A stretch of DNA of 64,000 nucleotides from Gracilariopsis chorda. Its lineage: Eukaryota; Rhodophyta; Florideophyceae; Gracilariales; Gracilariaceae. The stretch covers positions 372,001 through 436,000 of the forward strand of contig NBIV01000001.1 in NCBI GenBank assembly GCA_003194525.1, given 5' to 3'. This document shows positions 1-11,600 of this stretch, in pieces. A model generated the notes under the pieces. It saw nothing but the letters and a program-made list of their open reading frames with translations. It was not told where the DNA came from and did not search any database. Numbering within the stretch: the stretch's first letter is position 1; each line of letters starts with the position of its first letter. Made by a program: the position numbers and the translations under genes.

Positions 1-2199
1 CATCGTATCAATCTAAGAACAGTCCTGCGTCATGGATTTTCGAAGACAGTGGGTATCACGATTTAGTGCTAAGGGTTATAAGGATAGCAATCAGCATGGC
101 TTAATTTGGAACACGTTAATGACCTTAAAATATGTAAAATTTTGCGCAGCTTTTGGTACGCCAGCATCGATGGAAGACGAAGAAGGGGGCTAATTTGAGA
201 CAAGGACGAGGTTGGACTTTTTATCGTCTCTTTTAACCTGCGTTTTTTTGGCCTTGGGGAACTGGATCTTGTTAGTTTGAACCACAATAGAACAGAATAT
301 TGCAAAACTAATTTATTAGTTGCGGCAATGTTAAGATGACGGATATTATTGCTTCCTTTAACGGCAAAGGCGTTTGGTCTGCGTATTTTGGACAAAAAGG
401 CAACAGCTACACAAGAAATGTTTACCACAGCTAAAATACTTTTCTGTACAGTCTAACCGCTTTTCGTTCTTCTGCGAGGAAGACAGCCGAGCTTTTAACT
501 TCGAGTACTTCACTTTCAAGTGTCCATGCTTTGGAAACGAACTACAGTTGCGATGATCCTGGCACTTTCAAAAACAAAACTCATCTGACATTGAAACTTT
601 GATAGACAAACGCCTGTAATTTGGATCTGTGCTAGAAGTCTCAATTTTACAAAACCAAAAATTGACTAATTACAAAAACGAAGAACACGGTTTTGCTCTA
701 CGTTAGCGATCTTCTTGGCAACCAACTCGTCTCAAATCAACCCATTTCTTAAACTGATCCTGTATGATTGCTACTACCGTACAAGCGGATGAGATGGGCA
801 GTATATTAAATTGCGCACTGTATAGTTTCAGAAATAAGAGATTGATACAGTTTACTCAAGCATCTCGGAAATTAAAAAGCTAACGAGTTCGAGTTCACAA
901 ATCGCGACGTTTAGCATGCACAAACCTGCGTCTCGCTCCCATCTGTTTCAGAACCCTTCACATCCCGCCAGTTTTGTGTCACTTGATTGTGTTGGCGCAA
1001 TACCGTAGGTGGAACTATTCAAATACGCACTAAATCGTGACCCTTCCTTTACGATTAATGATCAATCAACTTGATCCCAGAAATCTCCCACGATGACTGT
1101 ATCTGAAGCTGCGTGTAGCAAAGAGGGGTAACGTATCCTTCTCTAATAGCGGATTTACGGCGTACAAATTCTCGTACAATTATGGTATACACTAAGGACA
1201 GGAAGCACACCTGTCATTTGTGGCTACAAAACGAAAGGGAATTTCATACGAATTCTCGTACAAACCGCCACCCATACGAGTAGCTGACAGTATAACTCTT
1301 TCGCAGATGAAGCGCTACATTTGACCTCCTCTCTGACCATAAGCACGTCCGGGAATTCTGAAAAGTAGTCGAAAGACGCCACGGCTCAGCAGATAACAAC
1401 ATGGTTGTACGAAAAAAACCAAACCCATTCTCCAGAACTACCAAAGCACTTTACCCTATCGTGCACTACGCAAAAGCCGGATTCCGAGTCAAAACCTGGA
1501 GCTGTTTCCAATGTTTCAACTGGCTGGGGGCGGCTATTACATATCAAAACTATCCGCAACTGATACTAGCATACAGATTTTGAGATCATGTAAGCAGTTT
1601 AGAGCATTTAGGAGACTTGTGCAGTGAAAACTTTTCACGGATTCTCATGTGTACTTAGATTCGGCTTACCTCACATGTTCTTCGTTCCCGGGTGTATCAA
1701 CCTACCGTTTGAGGTACCTATCAAACTCTTGTGCATTTCGGTGCTTACGCAATAGTCAAAACGAGCATTTAGAGATCCTTGCGGAGATGGATGATATTTG
1801 TTCACACATATCTGGGCAGAAAGGCGTTTGTACATCATTGTTACAAGCAAGTAAGGCAGCAAACCGATACGGAAAGACTCGTTGGAAAAGACCGATTCTA
1901 ATATCTTGGAGAGCACAAAATCTCGATACATGTTCATGCAAAACCATTGTGCCATCACTTGATAAGATGTAGACACTGGCACCGTGAGATATGTTTGCCT
2001 GAACAAAAGAGTGCATATATCTCAGATTCATTGTCCAGATGGGTTCTTTTTTTGAGACGCTTTTAGCCGCAATTCGTGGCACAGCATCTGCCGGCGAAGA
2101 AACATGAAGTCTTATGGCTGTTTTCTTGCAAATCGATTCTTGGTCAACGTTTATTTGAACTATGGAACTTCCCCCAAGGCCTGGTTTCACAAAGCCAGA
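1..2199. other. Intergenic DNA, no gene supported
   Basis: Only short, mutually overlapping open frames on both strands are present, none with a recognisable domain. The longest (about 144 codons, minus strand, 1756-2190) overlaps other frames and looks like chance. A short piece starting AAGGGTTATAAGG at 71 resembles one arm of the dispersed AAGGGTTA inverted-repeat family seen elsewhere in the window. The 14-mer AATTCTCGTACAA occurs at about 1163 and 1248 with similar flanks. An exon of a spliced gene cannot be excluded, but I see no good splice signals joined to coding-like sequence. Confidence 0.5.
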
Positions 2200-3899
2200 C
2201 GGGTCAGGTTGCCTTCATTGTTATGGACGGCGTGGGACAGGATCCCAATGCCGAGTGGAACGACATCACCACTTCTCAAACCCCATTTTTAGACAGATTC
2301 ATGGCGAAAGAAGGGCCCAATGGCTCCAAGTCACTCTTCTGCGAAGTCCATGCGTCTGAAAAACCGGTTGGTTTACCCTCAATGGGCTACATGGAAAACT
2401 CTGAGGTCGGAAACAACGTTCTAGGTGCTTTCTGCGTCTTTAATCAGGGCGAAAAGCCCATTAACAACGCTTTCCGCTCTGGAGGATTCAAGAGCGAGGT
2501 CTGGCAATGGCTCGTTGAAAACTGTAGAGCAGAGGATGGTAATACCTTCGACATGATTGTTCTCTACTCAGACGGACATTTGCACCCCCATGTCATTCAT
2601 TTCTTCCATCTTATTGATGGTGCAATTGGCGACGGTTTCAAGAGAATTCGAATACATCCACTTGCTGATGGACGTAGTGTGTTGGACAGATCTGCTCTGG
2701 ACTACTTTGACCCGCTCGAGAAGCGTCTAGCTACTCTCTGCAACAAACAGATTGGCACATTTGCGTTAGTAGCAGTGGAGGAAGACTGGTTACAACTATG
2801 GACTGGTACGGAGTTGACTGGGGCATGGTCGAAAATGTATGGAGAGCACATTGTTGCGGTGATACACTCCTTGTCACTTCCAAGTGCTGTATTGGTGCTG
2901 TTCAACATTTTTATAAGGACGAAGATATCGTGGATCAGTACATGCCTCCGATCCTCATTTTGGACGACGATGTTAACGCTTTCGGACCTATGAGTGATGG
3001 GGACTCTGTGATACCGACTCTGTGCTGTTCTGGAACTTTAGAAGAGACCTTTCGATTGCAATCTCAACCGCTTCTGAGGCTGAGGAGGGCGAGGTCCATG
3101 GCTATGACCGAAAGAGCATGGCAGACGTTCGCTACGTGGGTATGATGCAGTATGGCGGTGATGCAGTTATTCCGAAGCAATTCTTGGTCTCTCCCCTACA
3201 AATTGAAAGAACCGCTGGCGAATAGGTCGTCAAAAACTGTAAAAAGTGCTTCTCTGTGTCTGAAACACCAAAGTGCGCCAAAGTGCGGCCACGTTACCTA
3301 CTTCTATAACGGTAACCGTGCCGCTAAGGTTGATCAGCACGTGCAGAAATACCATTGTATCCAGGCTTACAGGAAACGAGAACAAACTCGCTCATGGATG
3401 AAGGTGGGTCAAATCTCGGAGAGTATTTTTGACGAAATGGACAATTTTAAACCTGACTTGATGGGTGCCAACTATGCAAACAATGAGATGGTTGGAAACA
3501 CTGGTCATATGGTTGCCTCCCATCTGGCCATGGAGTGCCTTGATCTGTGTTTTGCTCGTGTTGTTTCAGAGATCATTAAGCGAAGAGGTGTAGAAATACT
3601 TACTGCAGATCAAAGCAGTTGTGATATAATATCTGAGGTCGGAAAAGATAGAAAGCCGAATGCTGGTCAGCAACCCGAGTGGTGGACGGCCAAGGTGTGC
3701 TCACACTAAGCAACGCGTTCCATGTATGATTATTGGAAATGAAATGAACAAATATGAGATTGACACTTCAGTGAATTGCGGAGAGGAAAAGGAATGCAAT
3801 TGTTCTGGTATTGCCAACTTGGGTGCTACGGTTCTGAACCTTTTGGGACCTCAAGAACCACCAGACTACTTGCCGTCTGTTTTGGTACCGATAGGTTAA
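2200..3899 (+). pseudogene. Pseudogene of 2,3-bisphosphoglycerate-independent phosphoglycerate mutase
   Basis: The plus strand encodes successive pieces of a plant/trypanosome-type cofactor-independent phosphoglycerate mutase (3-phosphoglycerate to 2-phosphoglycerate, glycolysis). In order they are VAFIVMDGVGQDPN, NSEVGNN (the serine-nucleophile region), VLYSDGHLHPH (family: SDGGVHSH), SGGRLVTTMDWYGVDW, DQYMPP, VGMMQYGG, FLVSPLQIERTAGE, GHVTYFYNGNR, NNEMVGNTGH (family: NGDMVGHTGD), TADQSS (family: TADHGN) and a C-terminal LGATVLNLLGPQEPPDY. The pieces lie in changing frames (0, 2, 1, 2, 0), so there are at least four frame changes. Metal-binding Asp/His residues in the last two motifs are replaced. 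No introns are needed to explain the jumps and none fit well. It is best read as a decayed gene copy, since a working copy elsewhere would be expected. Spliced coding or sequencing error would not account for the lost metal ligands. Confidence 0.85.
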
Positions 3900-4409
3900 T
3901 TATTTTGTGAGAAATGTGTTAAGGGCCTGACTTGTGTGACGAGATGAGTATGTGTCGTGTGGTACACAGACACGGATACGAATATTACGTAGGAAGTAAA
4001 CTAGTTGAAGCACTATGTATTTCGTGGTACGGGGTTAGTACTGGGAGAGAAGCTGAGTTGTGGTGAAGGATATGTAACTCTTTAACCCAATGCTTTTCAG
4101 ACTCAGACATAGTACACAAGAGTTTGCGCACCATATCATTAGTTATTTTGCGTAAGGTGTGTGCAACCCTGCACAGTTCTCTCTGCAGTGAGCTTGCTGT
4201 CCCGCGACAGTGCGCTGACATTATGCTGGACGAGTACCTGTCTGGTGCTGCTCACTGTAAATGGATGTAGTGAGAAGCGACCGCAGGTGGATGCCACCCA
4301 ATTCCCATCGGTAGTTAACATATTTTCTGTCCGTCCAGAACGCCTCCGTGCGCATATGCGCAGTAGGATCATGTTTAGAAATTTGCACCCCGCATCAACT
4401 GGAACATTG
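3900..4409. other. Intergenic DNA between the mutase pseudogene and element C
   Basis: About 0.5 kb with no coding signal. Small overlapping frames on both strands match nothing I recognise. Confidence 0.4.
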
Positions 4410-4756
4410 AAGAAAGTGATTGAATATCTTTGTTAACAGAGACCCAGAGGTGAGCTCCCTACCTGCGACCACCAGAGGTGAGCTCGCTACATGCGACCAC
4501 CAGAGGTGAGCTCACTGCCTGCGACCACCAGAGGTGAGCTCGCTACCTGCGGTCGCCTCCGAGAAGCTCGCTATCTGCGGGCTCTCAAGAAGACCTTTCG
4601 CCTACCTGGAAAATAAAGGCAGCGTTCTCCCAGACAACTCGCTGCGCAGAACGACATCGCCTCCTTCTGGTTTTTTTTTTGCTTTCTCCCATCGCTCATT
4701 CCTTCGAATTCCTTCACCCCTCTACAGCACGCTATTGACGCCTACTAGGTATTATA
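4410..4756 (+). repeat. Left LTR of element C
   Basis: 347 bp, nearly the same sequence and order as 23024-23364: AAGAAAGTGATT start, TTTGTTAACAGAG, four 28-bp units, an AATAAAG signal, a T-rich stretch, and an end at TTATAG. Classic TG...CA ends are not evident, so the exact borders are approximate. Confidence 0.6.
4445..4556 (+). repeat. 28-bp tandem repeat, 4 units, in left LTR of C
   Basis: Four head-to-tail 28-bp units, each starting CAGAGGTGAGCTC and ending in GCGACCAC or GCGGTCGC: 4445-4472, 4473-4500, 4501-4528 and 4529-4556. The same array with four units is in the right LTR. Confidence 0.95.
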
Positions 4757-5131
4757 GTAATTACTCTCTTCACGAAGCACTCGTGAGTGTCAGTGCGTGT
4801 GAGGTACTTACCAAGATGCCACCGAGGGCCGCAAGGAAGACTTCGTCCGCTGGTGCCAGTGGAGCTACAGTGCGTCACACAGTCGTTGAGACGCTTGAAG
4901 CACCTCTTCTCACTGGCATTACGACGGCTAACTTTTTCAGCTTCAAACAGAAGCGCGAGATATATGAGCGTCGTGTTCAGGAGACGGGTTCCGAACAAGG
5001 AACCGAAATTCCTACCACGTCCTATCGCAACACCATCAAGAAGCCCGTTCTACAGATTTTCATTACAGCGCAATGGGTGCCTGTGAATGCAATGGAGGAC
5101 ATCAGCGAGGAACATTTGAAGAACTGTGCTG

Positions 5132-5952
5132 TGGTGCAATGCCCCAAAGGGGAAAAACATCGAAAGACGTCCAGGATCTTCCTCTCACGAGGTGAACCCA
5201 GTGGGGTAGAGCCCTCCCAGAGGTGTCACGGCGAAGCCGGTTTGTAAGACCGAGGCCACCCTTCGCGACTAGCGCAAGAGGGTTTAGGACAAGAATCGGT
5301 ATCCGCGAGAGCGCGATTGCGTCCTCGCCAGGGTAGGTTTCCACGTAGGTGGGGGTGTGTGAGCGGATGCGCACACGAGAGCCGCGGATAGCGGGAGGTG
5401 CTACCCTAAAAAGGAGAAAAGGAAGGGCGAAGAGGAGGAACAGAGGACGAAGTGAGTGGCGAGAGCGACGGGGACGAACGGCGATGCCGGTAACAATATC
5501 CCTATAGAGGGCGAAACACCAATGCAATTGGAATAATATGACTCCCAGTGATGGGTCTCTTTAGATGTGCAAGGGGGTTAGATGTCCCGTGGTTTACGGC
5601 GTTTCCCTCCAAGTAGGAGTAGAGCACGCGCGCAAGCGGTAACAACTAGAACCAATTCCCCAGGTTGGGGTCCCTGGTTGGGGAAGGTTTACGGGTGCGA
5701 AGGCAGTGCGCCGTCGCACTAAGTTCTAGCTTCCCAGAAATGGGTGTGAAAATAATAAATAATATTAACTAAAATACTCCACATTTCGTGGCAACCTCCA
5801 CTACTGTGGCCAACCGCCAATTGACCCAAAACCGTGTCCCACGTGCCCATACCCACCATTGTGGAGCGTAGTTCATATACACACTACACAACCGATAATA
5901 TCGGGAAAACAATCAAGTACCAAGAATCCCTCCCTGAGGGCGTTGCACTTCA
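5132..5952 (-). repeat. LTR 1 (3' LTR of element A)
   Basis: 821 bp beginning TGGTGCAATGCCCC and ending GTTGCACTTCA on the plus strand (TG...CA ends, with TGCAA/TTGCA near the ends as an inverted repeat). It matches 13114-13937 and 22201-23023 over its whole length. Like those copies it is full of short hairpins. No clear target-site duplication is visible. Confidence 0.92.
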
Positions 5953-6828
5953 TACCCCCCCTAAGACGGGAAAACGACCGCGGAAGCGGAGGATTCTGAA
6001 GTGCAATTCTCAAGGAGGAAGACTCAGCGATGCCCTGTGGACTTGGTGTTTTTGCCGCTTTCGCGTGTTTATGATTACTACCCCTATTAGCGGGTGTCTC
6101 AGCCCTCAGCGGATCCGCGCGGTGCGCCAGGTGCACACCTGTGCATGCGCCGTGTGCCGCCCAAGGCGTGAGTGGACCACGTGTGACACGGATAGTCAAG
6201 AGGAGGTTGGCACCACGGTGTGGACATTTGGTTAACTTATATATATTATTCATTATTTATCTACGCTACAGTAGGGAGGTTACTGCACTATATAGTGGCT
6301 CGGCGACCTCGCCCTGACACTGAGTAAAGTTCCCCAACCAGGGTTCTTGGCTCTAAGTCTTTTCTGCTTTCGCGAGTCTTCTGCACTCCTCGGAGGTAAA
6401 GCCGCGTTACTAACGGTAGACCTATCCACCCTGCGTCACTAGGAGTATCACCGCCTTGGGCACTTGTCACTTAATTCATCACCGCCGTGTTCTCGCCCCT
6501 GTATAGGGTTCCTTTGTACCTTTTTCCGTGGTTCCGTTGGCCCACACCCCTGTCGCCCCCAATCGGGCATCCCCCGTATTTCCCTTACCCCACTCTCGTG
6601 GTTCCTACCCCTTTGTGTGGTTGCTCGTCACCGCTGACACGTGTCTCTCGTGCCGGTATCCCGTGACGTCTTCTCCCACTCACGTGGACTCGTACTCCTT
6701 GGAAGGGCTGTTTTCCCATTGTTGGTGGTCCTAATCCTACCGTTTCAACTCTCCCCGCTTCGCGTGAGGGTGAGCCACGGCTTTACAACCCGACTTCGTC
6801 GTGCTCATCCGGAGAGGCTCCGTTCGCT

Positions 6829-8697
6829 GTGTTACCCTCCAGAGGGGAAGATCCGAACGTCTTCGTGTGTTGTCCCGCTTGCGGGTATTGCACTACAGAT
6901 TCCCAGACGAAAATGGGTGATAAAAGCGCGTGCTCTGTCTCCGGTTCTCCGGTAAATCCCTCTGCATTAGAGTCATCGAGCGCACAAACAACAACAACAG
7001 CCACCCTCAAAAAGGGAGAAATGAACAACGACAACAAGATCAACAACCACAGCCAACCTCCGAGGCCTCTAGGGCGATACACCACCGGTTTCCGTTCAGT
7101 TCCCTTGCCTCAGGGCGATCGACATCCGGTACAACCGGGGAGTATGGCTGCTGCAGCCGACCATCCCTTCGCACTACTACCTTCGGTGGGGTCCTCCAGA
7201 ACCGCTCCGGCGTTCAACTGGCCAACCTACAACACCCTGGTGGGGCTCAACCCGATGAATCGGAATCACGCGTCGCGCCTGCGCCTTGCCCCGTGGTTTC
7301 ACCCGGTCGCTGTCCTCAATGAGGGATTAGTCACCGCTTATGTGGATGGCTCAGACACCGTTCCGGGGGATCTGCCCAGGGCAGTCACCACATCGTGGGA
7401 TTGGCGTCACCGGATTGCGATTCCGCGTCACCACCTCCGAAGGAATTCGGGTGAGACCGTCGCTGCGGTGCAGACCCGTTGACGCGGATGGCATACCAAC
7501 GGCAGAGCCGGGCTCCATTCAATGTACCAGTCCCACCAGAGTTCGGCTTCGACATTAGCCACTTCCGCACTCGCGGGGAGAATGGATACAGCGACAACCA
7601 GTTCCGCCTCGAGACCCTCGCTTGGAGGAATTTCCCCGCAGCGTGGCAAGAAGCCCTTTGTTGGGAGCGACCGATTATTCGGGCGGAGTTCAGGTATCTT
7701 CCCCGGCAATACCGGTCCAACTTTCTCCAAAACTTCATCCACTATGAGCGGCGTTGGCGATCCCGATTCGGGTATTTCATCCCGTATCAGAACGTGGAGA
7801 TAGAGCGGATTGCGCCGCCTCACCGACTAGGTCGGTATGTAGACTCCCCGAGTGGTGGCGCTTCCATGAAGCCTGCCGGGGTGCTACATAGAACTCCCGC
7901 CGGTACTTATGTACCTCGGTTCGCTGCTCATGCAGGATCCCCGGTCGGGGTTGTGGTCCGTAGTGGTTACGGAGTGGGCGGCCCGCGCTGCGGCTTATAT
8001 CCTCAACGAGGCGTACGACCAGTTTCGTCTCTGGTTCCTCCCACCGCGTGTGCGGGCAGCGATCTGCAATTTGGATCTTCGCATCCCGCTTGGGGGCCAG
8101 GCCAACAATTAAGAGGTCCTGCAATTACTTGGGTACATCGACAGCGTTAGCTGGAGTGAGGTCTCGCTGGAGCAAAGCGGTCGTCTGGATGGCGGCAGCG
8201 GTAACACCGGTGGTCCGGGACTCGGTGGAAACACCCCCCTTGCGGGGGATTTTATCTACTTCGACCCTTGGGAGTTCCGGGAAATTTCCTCCGAGGAGGC
8301 GCGCGAGCTTCGCGATACGCCCCGGCATGTGCCGGAAGACCACCCTGTTGGTTACGTCGATTCTGACGACTACTATCGCGCATACGGCGGGGATGACCCA
8401 ATGGTCGATAACGAACCGGGAGAACCCGGGGAGATGGACGTAAAGGAAACCGGCGCTAGCGCGGAAGCTTTCCCAGAGGGGGTTTCTCCGGCTGAGCCGG
8501 CTGCTGACCCTTCGGCGGCAAGTGCCGGGCCTTCTATCCCCAGCGGGGTGACGGCGAATGAAAACGAGATCATCGCACGTTTTCTCCGGGGTGCCGGTCT
8601 GAGCGCTGCCGAGGTATCGGGGGATGTCACCACCATGGCGGACGCGTTGGCCTACCGCCTCGCTGGTGGTTACGCCCCGGACGATGGGGGTGAGTGA
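6829..8697 (+). other. Antisense open-frame block inside element A
   Basis: Between pol and the LTR of A, the plus strand (opposite to gag-pol) holds a run of open frames: about 6829-7482 (a Met codon at 6912 starts MGDKSACSVSG), 7479-8150 and 8329-8697. The encoded sequence is Pro/Gly/Arg-rich. A central part is rich in aromatic and Arg residues (for example EFGFDISHFRTRGENG and NFIHYERRWRSRFGYF) and the last frame is acidic and Ala/Pro-rich. I recognise no domain, no signal peptide and no membrane segment, so I do not call it env. Some plant Ty3/gypsy lineages are known to carry antisense additional ORFs, and this may be a similar case. Copy B keeps only short flanking pieces of this block. 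It is part of a fossil element and not intact. Confidence 0.5.
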
Positions 8698-11600
8698 AAC
8701 CTCTAGTCCAGTTTCCTGGTTCTTCTTTCCCTGGCTATGCCAGTTAGTGTAGTGTAGTATGGAGCTTGCTGCTCCACTAGGTAAACTTTCCCGTCTCGGA
8801 CGGTGATTTCCATTTAGAATTCCCCGTCTTGGACGGACTTTCCCTTTCTATCCCTTCTTGCTGCCCTCCGCTCGCGCGGCAGCGTTACCCGACTTGGGCA
8901 TTAACCAGCGTGGGTGGGGCTGCAGTTCCCGTTTGACGGTGGTATCGCACGACCAGTGATCGTGGGAGGTGTTCAATTGGCTCCCACGTATCCCCACTGG
9001 GGTCATACCCGTACCAGCGGACGCGGTATTGTAGAATACCATCCTGGTCCCAGTTGTGTCCGACAAGTCGGTCTACTACGAACTCTCGCTCGTAGACCTG
9101 CCGGCCGTGCCGGGTGGTGGTTGTATTCCCTTGCGAGGGTTGCCCGCTGTGCGGTATACTGCCCCCCATCCGGGTTGTCGGCGATGTCTCCGGCGTTGCC
9201 GTGCGCTGTCCTAGTGGCCGCTGCTCATGCGGGAAAATATCCCTCAAGAGGGTGTGTGGCGTCACGGTTTTCACCGGCAAGTCGTTCCCCAGAAGGGTGT
9301 CGTTGTTCCCGTCTTCACAGTAGGCCGGGCGAACCACCAACCGGCGGGGGACTTGAACTCCGCGAGTGCGGTCTTCTTCTCGAACCACGAGCATGCCGGG
9401 TCTTTGCCGCGTATGCGGGAACGGCGTTTGCGACATCCCCTGCGGGGTCCCGTGCGACACGGTGATTGGTAAGCGTTCCGCCTCCCTGCCAGGTGCACGA
9501 GCGCTCTGCACCATACGTTCCGGCGACGCCGTGGTGTCCCTGGTTACTGACGGGTTGCCTGGGGCTAACCCCGGTACACCGGTATTTTGGTCAAAATTCC
9601 CCTTTCGAGGGTGCCGGGCAGATGCCGATGACACCCTTTTCAGGGGACTTGCCGCTAAGCGCGGTGCACCGTCTCCATGAGGAGGGGCAGCGTCCGGTAC
9701 GACCTGGTTTCGAGCGTGCGATGGCGCGCGTTTTTCCCGAGTTCCTCGGTTCTTCGCCGCAGCGTTGCGGGGGTTGGCGCAAAATTTTCCCCGGAGCGGG
9801 GGCTTCCATTTCGTCGACGACGGGAGGCGTTTCCGGCGCTTGCGCGCCAGCGCCTGAAGCTTCGACTGTGGCTTGGCTGCCTTTTCCCTGATAGGGGTGT
9901 GCGGTAGTTGCGCTTCAACCTCCCGTGTAGCACGGTATAATTGCCGCTTTTGCGTGGCCTGCGCGTCTGGCTCTTGTTGCGCAGCATTGCCCGAGAACGG
10001 GTAATTAGTGTCGCTTAACATACTCCGTGCTCCACTTTCAGTGTTCCGTATGTTACGGTGTGTTTCCCGTTGCGACGGCGATAGCGTTCCTCGAAAACGA
10101 GTGTTCTCCTCCCCCTCCTTAGACGAAGCGGCGGGATAAGGGATAACATTCCCCGCCTGGCGGGTGTAAATTCGCGCCAGGGGGGTGGGCGTGGTAGGGG
10201 CGGGCGCTGAGAGGCCCGAACTACCCGGCTGAGCCGGTGAGTCCGACAGGGTCGGTAGGTCTAAGAGTCCCCGGCTGGGGTGTGGTAATACCGTAGGCCT
10301 AGTACTCCCGGATGATTCCGTTGTTGCAGAGTGCGTAGAAACGGGGTTTCCTGGATCCAGGACTACCTCTGACGAGGGAGGAGGGGCAAGGACAACACGA
10401 TCACGGGAAATCCGTTCGTGCGTGTCCCCCATCTCTACCACGACAGTGTCGGTGTTCACAGAGATGACCTTGAATGGTCCATCCGCCACAGGCCAGAGTT
10501 TGTGGCGCTTCTCCCGTTCCGGGTTGTAGTACTCCTTCCTAATGAAGACGTAGTTATTCGCCCGAATCGGGGACAGTTTCCCTCGCAAGCGAGCATCAAA
10601 ATCCCGCTTGTAAGCGGCTTGGGCCCGTGCCATCGACATCCGCGCGGCGGGGACCAGCTTGGAAAGCCATTGCTTCCATTGCTTCCGGTAGATACTCACT
10701 GATGGGGAATTGTCCAAGGTAGCTTGGGGTTCCAGCGCCACAGGCGGGGGTGTTCTAGATAGAACCAACTCGAATGGCGAAACTCCGGTAGTCCGGTGTA
10801 CCTGCGTGTTGTACGCGTAGGTTACCGCATCAGCGTACATGTCCCAGTTCTTTGGGTGGTCTGCGACGTAGGAACGTAACGCCGCGAGTAACGTCCAGTT
10901 AAACCGTTCAACTTGCCCATTACACTGGGGGGTGGTAGGTAGTCGTGAACAAGTTCTTGACATCCAGGATGCGACAAACATCCTGGAAGAACTTGATCAC
11001 GAACTGTTTCCCGTTATCGGAGAGCACCTCCACAGGGGGACCGTAGACGAAAATCCAGTGCGTCACCAGAGCCTGGGCCACCGTGAGAGCGGTTATCCTC
11101 CGAAGAGGGACAGTCCATACAAGCTTAGAAAAGCGGTCGGTAATGACAAGTAGAAACTTGTTTCCACGTTTTGTGGTGAGTAGTGGTCCGAGAATATCGA
11201 TCGCGATAAACTCGCGCGGCGCCCTTGCGAGGAATAGTTTCATCTTCTTCGCATTTTTGCGGAGTTTCACGCGATTCTTCGCGCATTCGCTACAAAACCG
11301 CACGGTTGCGTAGCAATCCACCGCCATGGCGGGCCAATAGAAATCCCTTCGCAGGGTTAGGTAGAGTTTCCTCCCACCTGGGTGACCTCCAATAGGGGCG
11401 TAGTGTGATAGATGTAACACCCGCGATTGCAGAGAATGTGGTACCACAATCTGTGTGCGGGCTTCGACCTTTCTTACGAGGTAGCCTTTGTCGTTTACCC
11501 CGAAAGGGAGATCTTCACCACCGTTGATACGGGCACGAATTCTCGTACAGAATGGGTCGCCGAATTGTTCTCGGATCATTTCTTCCGGTGATACCGGTAC

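Larger units (their letters stand above)
4410..5131 (+). mobile_element. Left remnant of LTR retroelement C (LTR plus start of gag)
   Basis: A terminal-repeat-like block at 4410-4756 is matched by a second copy at 23024-23364. The block contains four 28-bp tandem units, an AATAAAG polyadenylation-type signal near 4615 and a shared end around CTACTAGGTRTTATAG. Downstream of the left copy an open frame begins at ATG 4816 with MPPRAARKTSSAGAS and reads like the N-terminal part of a gag protein. It stops being C sequence at 5131, where chromovirus A begins. The rest of C (remaining gag, pol) is not found between the two repeats. The element is a fossil. Its superfamily cannot be told from what remains. 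Confidence 0.65.

Noticed and set aside
4440-4560. 28-bp array as a CRISPR or satellite array
   Set aside because: Units are directly adjacent without spacers, only four long, and occur inside both LTRs of element C.
6829-8697. Antisense block as an envelope gene
   Set aside because: No signal peptide, membrane span or fusion-protein features seen, and it points against gag-pol.
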